The notes below the pieces were generated by a model, which was not told the DNA's origin, made no database searches, and saw only the letters and a list, made by a program, of their open reading frames with translations. The translations under genes and the position numbers were made by a program. Source: Prinsepia uniflora (lineage: Eukaryota > Streptophyta > Magnoliopsida > Rosales > Rosaceae). From it: a stretch of DNA of 64,000 nucleotides. Below, piece by piece: positions 47,901 through 59,228 of this stretch; position 1 is the first letter of the stretch, and the number at the start of each line of letters is the position of its first letter. Location of the stretch: the NCBI GenBank assembly GCA_032719365.1, contig CM064876.1, positions 59,887,864 to 59,951,863 of the forward strand, given 5' to 3'.

Positions 47901-48204
47901 ATTTGGCCCCCTATTAGCCAAATTACCAAAATACCCCTCAACTTCCGAACGCCATAACTTTCACCTCGAATGTCGGAATCGAACGTGCCACCTGTCTATG
48001 AACTCGTGACGTCCCGAACTATGTCACAGTCATTGGTCAAAGTCTGTTTGACCGCCCGAACTAAAAGTCAACATTTTGCCCACGCTAGGGGCAAAACGGT
48101 CATTTTGCACAATTCGTCCGAATTCACTCAACTAATCCCCGATTATTCATTCTAAACCATAATTAATTAATATTCAATCCCGATACTCGGGACGGGTCAT
48201 TACA
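44940..48204 (-). mobile_element. Solo LTR D (3.3 kb, same family as element E) with perfect TSD
   Basis: On plus it begins TGACAGGACCCGTCCC and ends GGGACGGGTCATTACA, the same ends as the LTRs of E. Identical duplications ATATG are at 44935-44939 and 48205-48209. Frame motifs are GTGTGAGTGGAC (45136-45147) and GTCCACTCACAC (46529-46540), a perfect 12-bp inverted pair. Between them are about a dozen hairpin units with different arms. It has one copy of a segment that is duplicated in E. Confidence 0.95.
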
Positions 48205-48726
48205 ATATGACCCAGGAAAAGGTTCGCATTACCAAAGAAAGATTGAAGACAGCACAGGGTCGTTAGAAAAGCTATGACAACCAGCGGGTCAGAGCCCTAT
48301 AATTTTCAATGGGAGATTGGGTTTTTATGAAGTTATCCCCTTGGAAAGGTATTGTACGATTTGGTAGACGTGGGAAGTTAAGTCCCTGTTACATTGGGCT
48401 GTACGAGATCACAGAGAGAGTCGGCGCTGTTGTATACAGATTAGCTTTACCCCCAGAGCTTTCAATGGTACATGATGTGTTCCATGTTTCGCTGCTTTGA
48501 AAGTACATACAGGAGGAATCACACGTTTTGGAAGACATTTGTTCGAACATAGAACAGATTTGAACTTTGGGGAACAGCCGGTACAGATTCTATATTCAAA
48601 GGAGAATATATTACGAAATAAGATTATTCCTGTGGTAAAAGAATTAAGGAGGAATTACAACTTGGAAGAGGCCACGTGGGAGCTCGAAGACCTGATGCAG
48701 GTGTATTATCCACATTTGTTTGAATG
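48205..48726 (+). pseudogene. Integrase C-terminus and chromodomain of element A
   Basis: After solo LTR D the integrase C-terminal region continues with MGDWVFMKLSPWKG, GKLSPCYIGLYEI, ALPPELSMVHDVFHVSLL, then a stop and frameshift. The chromodomain end is NLEEATWELEDLMQ followed by YPHLF at the stop (48725). Chromodomains direct such elements to particular chromatin. This domain identifies A as a chromovirus. Confidence 0.85.
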
Positions 48727-48748
48727 AATTTCGGTGACGAAATTTTTG

Positions 48749-48761
48749 TAAGGGGGTAGAT
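48749..48761 (+). promoter_or_regulatory. Polypurine tract of element A
   Basis: AAGGGGGTAGA directly before the LTR start TGTAATAACCC at 48762. It follows the conserved ATTTCGGTGACGAAATTTT segment. Confidence 0.8.
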
Positions 48762-51608
48762 TGTAATAACCCAAACTTTTTAAGAAAAGTAAATTCAAAA
48801 ATTAAATGTGAAATGGCCATTTTGCCCTGCGAAAGGAACTTGTTGACTTTTGACCTTAAAAGTTATTTGGACTTTGACCAGGACCCATTACACAGATTAA
48901 GATTTCACAAGTCCGTAGACAAGCGGCACGTCGAAATCGGACATTGAACAAGGAAGTTACGGGTCACGGAGGAATTTATGTACTATTCATATTTTACGAG
49001 ACGGTGACAGTTGGCAGGTTTTAATTGGGCAAAATATTCTGACTTGGACCAATGGATGAGTGACAAGTGTCACTTATCCTATTGGCTCAATATCCCATAG
49101 TTCATCCATCTTCATTTCTTCCTTCACTTGAAACCCACAAACTACCGACAAACCATCAAACCTTCATCCATCTGTGAGGCTTGAGAGAGATTGGGAAAGA
49201 AGATAGACTAACAGTGACAGTTTGGACGGCTGAGCACAGCGGAGCTGCTTAAGGAACCCAGGAATCAGGTAAACCCGAAACCCTATTTGGGTTGATTTTT
49301 GAAATTGTATTTAGATGGGTTGTTGGACTGTTTTGATAAGTGGAAATGGTTCTTGGGGATTGTACGAACTCACAGAGACCAAAATTATGGAAGGAAGTAG
49401 CTGGAATCGTCTGGGTTTCAAGCTTGAAGTTTGGCCGAAAATCATCAAGCTTGGTTGAAGTTTTCAAGGTAATTTCTTTCCATTTCGAGTTCATAGATCC
49501 ATTGCTAGGTTAATTACGAGTCGATGAGCCGAAAAATGGGATATTTTGGTGGTCGGAGGAGGAAGAATGAGTCAGGTCAGGGTCGCAGGTCGGTTGACCC
49601 GTTATAGGGTTGCGGGTCTACAGGTCTGAAGGTAGGAGACGATGATGTAGCAATTCACGTCATCGCTATCAGTCCACATGGCAAATCAAGTGATGCCACT
49701 TAGCAAGCTGTTAGGTCCAGTTAGCAGTGACATGGCATTGCCACGCCAGACGTGTTAGACCACCTGCACCTGTGGGGTGGTGCCACTTGGAAACCTATCA
49801 GAAAATGTCAGAGTGATGTGGCAGGTGACGTGGTAGGTGTACGTCAACCATGTCAGACCACGTGGACCAGTGAGGGTTTGCCACGTGGCAGTTGACGCGG
49901 CAGGTCCAGTTAGATTTGTCAGACCACGTGGGCCAGTGGGGTGGTACCACATGGTAGGCTATTAGAAGTTGTCAGACTTGTCAGATGTCAGGCTTACGTC
50001 GACATGACGTTAGCTCTGACCCGCGTTGATTAGCGATGACCAGCGTTTACCAAACTTTGATGGGAGCGTGTGGGCACGTGGACACAAATTTCGAGGTCAA
50101 GCCGATCGTTTTCAAAAGGTTTCAACGATCTGAATCCAATGGTGGCCGTTTTAGGTCGATCAGACACCGTTTGATAGGTCGTTTAGAGATTTTTAGCCTC
50201 AGAAAACACGTTCAGCACACGTTTCCGGTACCGAGCTTTGTGAGGTTTTGTTGTAAGAACTTGTAGAGAATGTTAGTGACCCTCGGGTGCTATTTGGACA
50301 GGCTTGGAGACTTTGTAGTAGATTCGGTGTGATTTACAGCGCAAATATCGAGAGCGTAGCTTGGATAGTGTGTGAGTGAACTTTTGTTTAATAACTGCAA
50401 TGCATGCATAAATGTTTTAAATGCTTCATTATATAATTTAAGTTGAAATTATTTGATATCGCTTGATGAGTTTGTGAATTTAATTATCGGTTTATAAAAC
50501 GATCTTACGGAATTGCGTGAAATTGGTGTTTTGGGCTTGAGAGATCCAACTGGATTACAGTTTGACTTGGATTTACAGTCGAACGGGATTTTGAATAAAA
50601 GAATATGATTTGAGGTGATTTGAATAACCTATTTGGTAGGATCGATTCGGATAAAGCTGGTTTTATAAAATGAGTTCTAGACACTGTTTTCCGATGGTTT
50701 TGTGGAAAAGGCTAGTGAAAGTTATGTATCGGGCATAGGCCCAATTGTACAATGTTTTGACTCGGTTTGAGACATAAATGGTTTTAAAATGGATTTTTAC
50801 TGGATTTGGTAACCGTTCCACATATACCATCCTGTGTGAATTGGATTGTCTCCTCTAGACGTTTAGGTTCCTAGAGTAGTCATAGTACACTGCGTGGGAT
50901 GAGTAGCTCTGAGGAGAGACTCTGACTCAGGAGTGTGAGATTATGATATCACCCCAAATGTCGTAGATCCTGTGGATGCACTCTATTTTGATATCAACCT
51001 GGACGACGTAGATCTTGGGGATGTACTCGGAGATGAGACCCCGAGTTGCATGCGTAGCATTTGAAATCGTGATAGTTACTGGTTATGGATATTTCGGATA
51101 TCAATGATTGGTTATATTGTGTTTTACTAGTATGTGTGTGTCCAGATATAGATATTTATATATGATTTGAATTAATTTCATACGATTTGATTTCTATGCA
51201 TGCAAGTTTATAAAATAGAGGGGAAAATGTGATTGTTTCTTAAATCGAATTTCGAAAATGTTTATTTTTATACACTCACACCTTGACTGTTTTATTGACC
51301 CTCCAGGTCGTGGCACAGATACCAGGGCTGATACTATGGTAGAGGCATAGAGAGTACTGTTGCGCATCTGAATACTGGGGTAGAATTCGGTATTTTTATT
51401 GTACTGTCATTATGCTTTGTAATATTGTTGATTAGTTGACTTTTTTCTCAACGGTTAGATATAGATATTTATCCCTGGTCTGAGAATGTTGTAGTTTGAA
51501 TTGTTCTTATAAACTTAAAGGGTCATTTTAGGTATTTTGAGTATGATTGTCCGACGGGAGCAGGGCATGTCCTAGAGTAATCCAGGAGAATTGGGACGGG
51601 TCCTGTCA
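48762..51608 (+). mobile_element. 3' LTR of element A
   Basis: 2847 bp from TGTAATAACCC to GGGACGGGTCCTGTCA. Near the middle it has the frame motif GTGTGAGTG (50370-50378) and its complement CACTCACAC (51273-51281), with TGCATGCA inside both. Fewer small hairpins remain than in B, C, D or E. A larger stem CTCTAG / CTAGAG lies at about 50850-50880, in the place of CTCCGGGG / CCCCGGAG in B. Confidence 0.9.
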
Positions 51609-53300
51609 ATAGTATCCTAATCTACCATCGAAGAGCACCAGATCGACTTGGAATGAAGCTCTAACAGGCTGGATAGCCATAGCCCACAAGCCATCGCCCA
51701 TTCCTTTAGAGCATGGTTGTCAGATTCTACTTCAAGCTCTCACATTACAAGTAACAATAGGGGGAAGGGGGAGAGGGGAGAGGGGAGAGGGGGGGGGGGG
51801 GGGGGGAGGGGGGGGGGGGGGGGGGAGGGGGGGAGAGAGAGAGAGAATTTTTTTTTTCAATTTTTATTTGGTGGGTAGGATTTGGTGATATGTGTGCTAC
51901 ACGAAAGATTATTTGACTGTCCCTGGAACATATAAACCCCAAATCTTCTTCCATAGGGACAAAGAATCTCCCTTGGTCCCTGAACTGCCAGCCAAGATTG
52001 AAACACTATCCAAAGCCGATAAAGCCAATTTAAACACACTTCTTATATAAAAAGTTCCAATTTTTTCCCTGCCATATCAAATTTTTCTATGGTTGTCTAT
52101 GGCTTAGCAAGATCCCTAAAATCAAATTTGTCGACTTAGTAGGATCCCTAGAATCAAATCTACCTCTTCAATGGAAAAAACAGTGTGAATTCTTACTTCA
52201 TTCCACCCATGGTCATCGATCAGACGACTTACACTACTGTTTTCATCATAATTTGCCACAATTGGAGAAACAATCCATGGAAAGTTTTCCCTGGGCAGCC
52301 AATGGTCACGCTAAACTTTGATAGTCTCACCATTCCCCGTTTTCCATTTGAGCCCTTTGCTAATAATATTCCACACTTGTGCCAAGCTTCTCCATTGGAA
52401 CAAAGGGTTTCTTCCAACATCAGCTTTAAGGTTTTTTGTTCCGAAACTGGACCACACGTAATGAGACCCTGCTGGGTGCTAGTTCGATTTCTCTTGAGTT
52501 TGCTGAGTAACCTACGAGATAGATAGAAAAACACTAGATACTGGTGTGGTACCAGTCTAATGGGATCCAATGCTTAAGTCAGTAAGCAAGATAAAGATCA
52601 ATAGGAGATCACTAGCACAAAGACAATAAGTTAGCTTTATGTTGAGAAAAAGAGAGAGAGAGAGAGAGAAAGAAGTTAGTATTTTTTTGAGAGGGTTTGA
52701 AGGGTTATTTATAGTAACAAAAAAAATATAGTGGTTGGCCACTGTTGATATACTGTTCAAGTTATCTTAAGAAATGGTGTCACTTGTCTCGTAGATCGAG
52801 AATGTGTGCTAGATGGCATTAGATCTCATGTCATGTCAGGGAGTCATTACTGATCTTTATCAGGGGATTGTACTAAGGGTGCTTATCTATGCTTGCAGAT
52901 TGGAGCTATTGAGTGGCTAGGTCTTAGGCTTGGCCTGAGAGTGTTTGTGGGCATTGCCTACCAAATAAAGATGACCCTGCCAATTGGCATGATTACCAAT
53001 CTCTAGGTGGTAGATCACATGTTCGTGGTGTTTCTGGTCGTGCTGAGCCTAGTTGGTTGATATGGTATCAACACAAGTCCCTAGGTCTTAGACTCAGGTG
53101 GATTTCCTCGGTTGGGGACTTGTAACACAAGTAAATACATGTCGACCGACTAGACGAGTGTACCCACTAGTCCCCCAAGTTCGTGATTAAGGGAGTGTAT
53201 CTTGGTCAAACAGCATTGCACCAATCCCATTATCGAGTTTGGTTATGATGTGCATGTGTGCCAGTTGTGGATGAGAATAGCTATGGATGATGCGTTCAAT
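51609..53300. other. Unassigned flank with low-complexity tracts
   Basis: It holds the G-rich block noted separately and an open frame on minus (52229-52570, 113 residues) with no recognised motif; an overlapping plus frame is equally long. A short (GA)n run is near 52650. I could not name a gene or transposon here. Confidence 0.5.
51762..51846 (+). repeat. G-rich / GA-rich low-complexity block
   Basis: About 85 bp almost entirely G with interspersed A, ending in GAGAGAGA and followed by a T run. The proline-rich frame on minus is just this repeat translated. Confidence 0.9.
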
Positions 53301-53309
53301 CAGTCGCAA

Positions 53310-53875
53310 TATTTTTGCTTGTTAATCATTGAATAATCTAAGAGGGTACCTTGAATGAAGTTTAAAATAGGTCATAATGTTCCTACTTTCCAATTGAAGC
53401 TATGAAAGCACCTCAAATGATGCTTCCGATCGGTCGCAATGTTCTTACTTGCCAATCGAGGCATAGTCTAAGAATGTACATTGAATAAAGCTTATGACTG
53501 GTCCTAATGTGACTGCTTTCCGATCGGAGTTGTGAAAGCATCTCAAATGATACTTCTGATTCGTTGCACTGCTCCTACTTGCCGATCTGGGTATAAATCT
53601 GTGAGGGTACCTCGAATGAAGCTTCCAATCGGTTGCAATGTGCCTGCTTGCTGATCGGAGCTGTGGAAACATCTCGAATGATGTTTTTGATCGGTTGAAA
53701 TGTTCCTGCTTGCCAATCGAGGCATACTTTTGAGAGGGTACCTCAAACAAAACTTCTTATCAGTCGCAAGGTGCCTGCTTGCCAATTAGAGTTACGAAAG
53801 AACCTCAAATGATGCTTTCAATCCGTCGCGATTTTCTTTCTTACCGATCGGGGAATAAATCTAAGAATGTGATAG
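53310..53875. repeat. Tandem array, about 130-bp period, dimeric units
   Basis: About 4.3 copies. The landmark CTTCCGATCGG and its variants fall at 53423, 53553, 53684 and 53815, giving intervals of 130, 131 and 131 bp. Each unit has two related halves of about 65 bp, both containing a GATCGG core, a CTGCTTGCC-like segment and CCTCAAATGA or CCTCGAATGA. Its short open frames are repeat translations. Confidence 0.85.
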
Positions 53876-53879
53876 GAGC

Positions 53880-55300
53880 ATATTTATGCGACATTTTATC
53901 TTATTTTCCTATACTTTTATTAGCTTGTTTTCTATGTTTTCTAAATACTTAGCTTGTTTTCATGTTTTGTAAGAATTTTGGAAGCAAATTTACAAAAGGA
54001 GTTAATTAGTTGCTCTTTTGGAAAATTAAAGGAAAAATTTTGAAACTGTATGTAGATTGTGTCAACTTCTCAAAATAAACTGCACCTCCTTGGGAAGTAC
54101 TAGCTGATGGGCCATATATCATTGGGAAGATACGAAAGTCTAGTTTCCAGGGAATTTTACGGTTCGTGAATTGGAATTTTCTAGAAGGAGTTATGGGTGT
54201 TTTAGTACAGTAAGGTCAGCCTGCGAGGGAATTCAACATTTCATTTATTTCAAGAAATGAACATGCATATAAGAGAAACAAATGCTTGCTCTCCCTCATT
54301 ATGGCAATAACTCAGTCATCAACAAATGTTTTCTCTCCATTATTTGGAGCATTCTAACCTCACATTTGCTTAATAACGGCAGCAATGAAGAGTCATAAAG
54401 CTCCTTAATAATCAGCTGAAATGCCTCCAACATTGAAGGGTGAAAAGGAAGCGCTTCTCTCATTTTTCTCTATAAAAGACAACAACAATTGTTGTCCAAA
54501 CACAAGAAGAGCAGCAGAAAAAAGTCTAAAGGGATTCGGCAGTGACAAGGTGAGAGTTTTTGGGCAGCAAGTTTCCATCTTTTTCACAAGCAGCTTTTGT
54601 TGTTTGACAAGAAGCAAATTTTCCACCATTCCAAGATTGACTGTGGCGTTTGTCGTTCTCTCCCTAACTTTATCTTTTCTTTTCTTACACTTATTTTTAA
54701 TTTCATATTTGATTATGTATTGCGTTTCAAACATAATGAATATGTCTAGCTAATTTTCTTTATAGCTAGGGGTGATTTCAAAGCCTCAAACATGTGTTTA
54801 ATAAATTAATTTTATTCAGTATTTCTTTACTCATTGGTGAATGTGTTTTGCTTATCTTTTTTTATAGATAGCTTATTCTTGTTTTCTTTTAGGCCAGTAA
54901 ACATGCTAGGATTTGATGTTAGAATATAAGAGAGTTTCACCTAATAGTCATGATCTTATATTCATAAGTAACCACTACCGATGGACGTTAGTATGTTAAG
55001 CAAAATCTAGATTTAACTAAGATGCGATTCATACTTAGGTTTAATCTAGATAATGTCTAAATTTTCCATAGAACTTAATGATCACTACATATTCATTTGA
55101 CTTGCGATTCATGATTAGATGATGTGTAGAGAATGATTTGAAAGCGACACAAATTTTAATTCAATAAACTCAGGGAAAATAATAAGATTAATTAGTGCAA
55201 TTCACGGTTAATTCTAGACATTGTACTTCACTAGTTTGTAAAGGAATTTCTGGAAAATTAATTCATGTGCATGTGTTTGGTGTGTGGAGATTGAACCTTT
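53880..55300 (+). mobile_element. Possible LTR fragment of another family
   Basis: TGATAGGAGCATATTTATG at 53880 resembles LTR starts of some plant gypsy elements, and the following 1.4 kb is AT-rich non-coding DNA of LTR-like character. No partner LTR, CA end or TSD was found. It could be ordinary intergenic DNA. Confidence 0.25.
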
Positions 55301-55816
55301 AGCTAGTGTCAGGGGCGGACCGACCAAGGGGCAAGGAAAGTCACTTGATCCTTCCCCCGCCGGAGAAACCCTCAGGTAAAGAAGTTTTTTAACCCCCTCC
55401 GGCCTCCTCTGCGCCGGACTGCCCCCCAAGCCAACAGAGAAGATGACCTCTGGTTTTTTTGCTTAAGGTTCAAAATGACATCATTTTACATGAAGTTTTT
55501 TTTTTTTAACAAAGCCGTTTAATTAAAAAAAAAAGAAGATGAAGGACGACTCTCTGCTACCCGCACTCTCGCTCTCCTCGCCTCCCTATCATTTTTGGCG
55601 CTTGCGACATCTCCTCCCACTCTCCCAGCAAGGCAGAGCGAGCCAGGAATCGTCTCTAGGCTCCAGCGGTCCAGCCTCCAGGCTCCAGGTCGTCTCCCTC
55701 TCCATGCGCTCTCCTTTTTTCATAGCACCGCCAGCCTTCAGGTATTATATTTCTTTTCCTTTGTTTTAGTCCTTAGTTTTTGAAGATTTCAGCTTTAAGG
55801 AATTGTACAAGTTGTA

Positions 55817-58800
55817 TGACAGGACCCGTCCCAACTGGACGTCAAAAACCGTACCCGGTCCTGCTCCCGTCTGAGAAGTCAACTAAAGGTCCGAAACTCC
55901 CCTTCAGTGCTTGCCAGACAAGGGATGTTTGCGCGGATTTCTGCTGCTGTCACTGCCTCATGATCAGTCCCGAACGTCGTACCACGGCCTGGAGGGTCAC
56001 AAAACAGAAATGGTGTGAGTGGACAAAAATGAACTCTTTATAAAAATATTTATCAAAATACATTCTTACTCTCCAGTTTTCACAAACTTGCATGCATATC
56101 GTAAAACATGAGTGACCGATAAAATTAAAACATATTTTCCCATGGTCCATAAAACTCATGTTCACCAAATCAGTTCATGCTATAAAACATCAAATCCCGG
56201 CTCTCAGGCCAAACCATATGAAAACATAATCACTGGCCACAAAGACCAAAAACCCGTACTCAATACCAGTACGTCATCACAACAACATCAATCAGCACTA
56301 ATAACCAGTGCACAAGAAATATATCAATCCAATCAATCCGCACTACTTACAAGTGCATAAAATATCACAATCACATCTGCACTACTCACAAGTGAAAAAT
56401 CAATCAAACTGCACTACTCACAAGTGCTGCACTACGCGTAGGCCAACATCCAGTCACTCTCTCGGGAATAAACACCTCTGGGCTCAACCCCCTCGGGCTC
56501 AGTCACCTCTGGGCGAACACATCCCCAGGATCAGACACCTCCGAGTGGTACATCCAGGCTCAGTATCATCTGAGAAGCTGACTACCATAGGATCAACTCC
56601 GGATCCTACAATCACATCCCCCAAGCTCCGGTCGTCTGGGTAATCCCCCCAAGCACCGGCCGTCTGGGAATATCACAATCACAATGAAAACCATCCCGGG
56701 AATTACATCCCAAAACATTTCAATCAAATCTTGACTTCATACCAAGTCAAGGTCATTCTCAACTGGGTCTCAAGCCCCAAATACCACACATAAACCGTTA
56801 AAATCACATTTAAATCAATAGAATAATCCGGAAATCATCATTGACTCACCTACCAAGTCAAAACATCATTTTAGAAATCATTTAAACTCCGGGCCTAGCC
56901 CAAAACATCATTTGTACGTTCCTAGTAAAACGTGCCCAAAAGACTGATTAAAATAATCATAAAATCTCAATAAATCATTAATTTCACAATTTCACAAGTG
57001 ACTCCATATCCGAGTCCAAATCACTATTCACTTGGGTTCTCATGCCCAAAATAACATTTTCACGCAAATCCATGCGTTGCAACCTCCGTTGCCATTTTCA
57101 CGTAAATCCACGAAATTGACCCTTGACTCATTCCCGAGTCACCACATCATTTTTCAATCCATGACTCAATAACCCGAGTTCAAACATTATTCTCAATCAA
57201 TTTCAATCCCGGACTCATAAACCAAGTCCAAACATCATTTTTACCAAATTTCGTAATTTCTCGAAAATCGCCCAAAATAATAATATAATAATCATAAAAC
57301 CGAGAAATTACCGGATTGAAACATAAATCATGCCCAAGCATATAAAATCATATAATAAGGGATAAAAATCATATATGCATGCATCACGGTTAGAAAACAA
57401 AGTCCACTCACACACACCGTCCAAAACGGTCCGTTTCCGAGCTGCACGTTTTTCCGTAAAATCTGGAAATCACAACTCCTGTCCAAAATCATTATAGAGG
57501 GTTACTAACATCTCAAAATACAACATATAATTTTCCCCAATTTTTCCGGGATTTAAATACGTATTTTTAACGTAATACAAAACTTCGGATACGCGGAACA
57601 TTAACGAAACAATATCCGATTTCATCGAAATCAACTTCAAAATGTTCGTTACACTGAGGGGATCAAAAGTCATGTTGACCTCACCTTGAGACTAGGCCGG
57701 ACGCGCCCCCACGAGCCGCCGTGAGTGGCTGCGCGTGAAATCCACGCGCCTGCTACAGTGTCACCGTCCCAACCCGTTTGTCTGTAAAACGGGCCATTTA
57801 ACCCGCGAGGCGACCCGGTTCGTTTTCTGTCAATTCGACATTGATTCCACCAATTGAACATTCAATCAGTTTCAATTCAAGTCTAATTAGAGTTCTGTGG
57901 ACTTAATTACAAGAAACATTACCTCTAACCCCACGATCACAGATGATCAATCGAAGGACATCCGACCACTGTTCATCCTTCGAAAACCATCAAACCTTCT
58001 TGATTTCGTTCAATTGATTCAACCAGAAGCATTAGTGGACTCCGTTAAACATTTCCCCCAACTCAATTGCATCAATCCAATGCTCAATCTTCACGACTCA
58101 AACTCGAACATCCGTACACTGTGCAACCATGGAGCTTCATCAATCTCCAGTGTTTTCCTTCAATTGATCAACCCAGAAGCATCGTGGGATCCTCAGGAAC
58201 ACAATCCCCACATCAATTTCGTCAATCAAAGCCTCAATTCCCTCGACTCACCCTCGAATTTCATCCTCTGTCACCAAGTGTGTTCAGAGTCAAAACAACA
58301 CCAATTTCCTTTGTTCTTTCGACGTTTATGATCGTAATGATCCCAGGAAGCTCGAAGTGAGTTCAATTTCGATCCTCACGGCTCAATTCCCAGTATTTGA
58401 ATTTCCCCCCAATTTTTCTAAATTTTCGATTCTCAGTCTCCAGCCCCCAATCGACCCTCAGTGTTTCCCCAGTTTAATCCTCTCTCACAATCTCACAATT
58501 TCCCCTCAAAACTGGATGTGAAAGGGAGCTCAATTCTCCCAATTCTGTTTCCCCCTCTCACAGGTAAGAAAACAAAGAAGAAGAAAAATGGGGAAAAAAA
58601 GATGGAGGAATGATGGTGTAGGAATGATGATGTAGTAATGATAGTGTTGGGAGGGAAACATGGAGCTGGAATCAAGGGATGGGTGACACTTGTCACTCAT
58701 CCGGATGTGCACAGTCACTGGGTACTGTTCATATTAAAATGTTATTTTATTCCCGGTTCGTTCGGTTAATCGAGCCTGATTCCGTGACCATAACTTCGTC

Positions 58801-59211
58801 GTCGAATCTCCGATTTCGGCATGCCGCCTGTCATTGGATTCGCATCGACGAGACCTACGTAACGGTCCTTGGCCCTCGTCCATCGGACCTCCCGATCATA
58901 AGTCAACATTTGGCCCCTACTATGCCAAATTACCAAAATGCCCCTCAACTTCCGAACATCATAACTTTCTCTACGAATGTCGGAATCGAACGTGCCACCT
59001 GTCTATGAACTCGTGACGTCCCGAACTACGTCACAGTCACCGGCCAAAGTCCATTTGACCGCCCGAACTAAAAGTCAACATTTTGCCCACGCTAGGGGCA
59101 AAACGGTCATTTTGCACGTTTCGTCCGATTTCACTCAACTAATCCCCGATTAGTCATTCTAAATCATGATTAATTAATATTCAATCCCGATATTCGGGAC
59201 GGGTCATTACA
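55817..59211 (-). mobile_element. 3' LTR of element E
   Basis: 3395 bp. On plus it runs TGACAGGACCCGTCCC to GGGACGGGTCATTACA. The frame motifs GTGTGAGTGGAC (56013-56024) and GTCCACTCACAC (57402-57413) are perfect inverted partners, with TGCATGCA just inside each (56089 and 57376). The block between holds many hairpin units. A 150-bp tandem duplication at about 58000-58300 distinguishes it from solo LTR D. Confidence 0.95.
57990..58300. repeat. 150-bp tandem duplication within the E LTR
   Basis: TTCAATTGATTC at 58009 recurs as TTCAATTGATCA at 58159, with similarity continuing through the CAGAAGCA and CTCAATT segments. Solo LTR D has one copy. The open frame over it (57897-58331) is antisense to the LTR. 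Confidence 0.75.
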
Positions 59212-59228
59212 ACCTTCCCTCCTTAAAG
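59212..59228 (-). promoter_or_regulatory. Polypurine tract of element E
   Basis: On minus CTTTAAGGAGGGAAGGT, directly before the LTR start TGTAATGACCC at 59211, and preceded by GAATTTCGGGGACGAAAT. Confidence 0.85.

Larger units (their letters stand above)
28880..51608 (+). mobile_element. Element A: degenerate Tekay/Del-like chromovirus (Ty3/gypsy), with three nested insertions
   Basis: Order on plus: 5' LTR remnant, PBS, gag, protease, RT, RNase H, integrase, chromodomain, purine tract, 3' LTR. This is the gypsy order, and the C-terminal chromodomain plus the segment before the 3' LTR place it with Tekay/Del chromoviruses. RNase H is split by element B at 31638/43618 and integrase by solo LTR D at 44939/48205. 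Subtracting inserts leaves roughly 7.5 kb. The 5' LTR is missing all but about 110 bp. Many stops, frameshifts and active-site changes show it is long dead. Confidence 0.9.

Noticed and set aside
51745..51954. Proline-rich ORF resembling an extensin
   Set aside because: It is the G-rich low-complexity tract read on the minus strand.
52185..52570. Pair of overlapping 113-residue ORFs on opposite strands as a gene
   Set aside because: Neither strand shows a recognisable motif and they are mutual shadows; kept only as an unassigned stretch.
53062..53073. TGGTATCAACAC as a primer-binding site
   Set aside because: No LTR end precedes it and it is followed by non-coding DNA and a tandem array.
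54405..54753. Overlapping plus and minus ORFs of about 110 residues
   Set aside because: No motif, composition like the flanks, and each explains the other.
55310..55816. CAGGGGCGGACC at 55310 as a hAT transposon terminal inverted repeat, with small ORFs at 55539-55783
   Set aside because: No matching right-hand repeat or 8-bp target duplication was found before element E starts, and the ORFs have no known motif.
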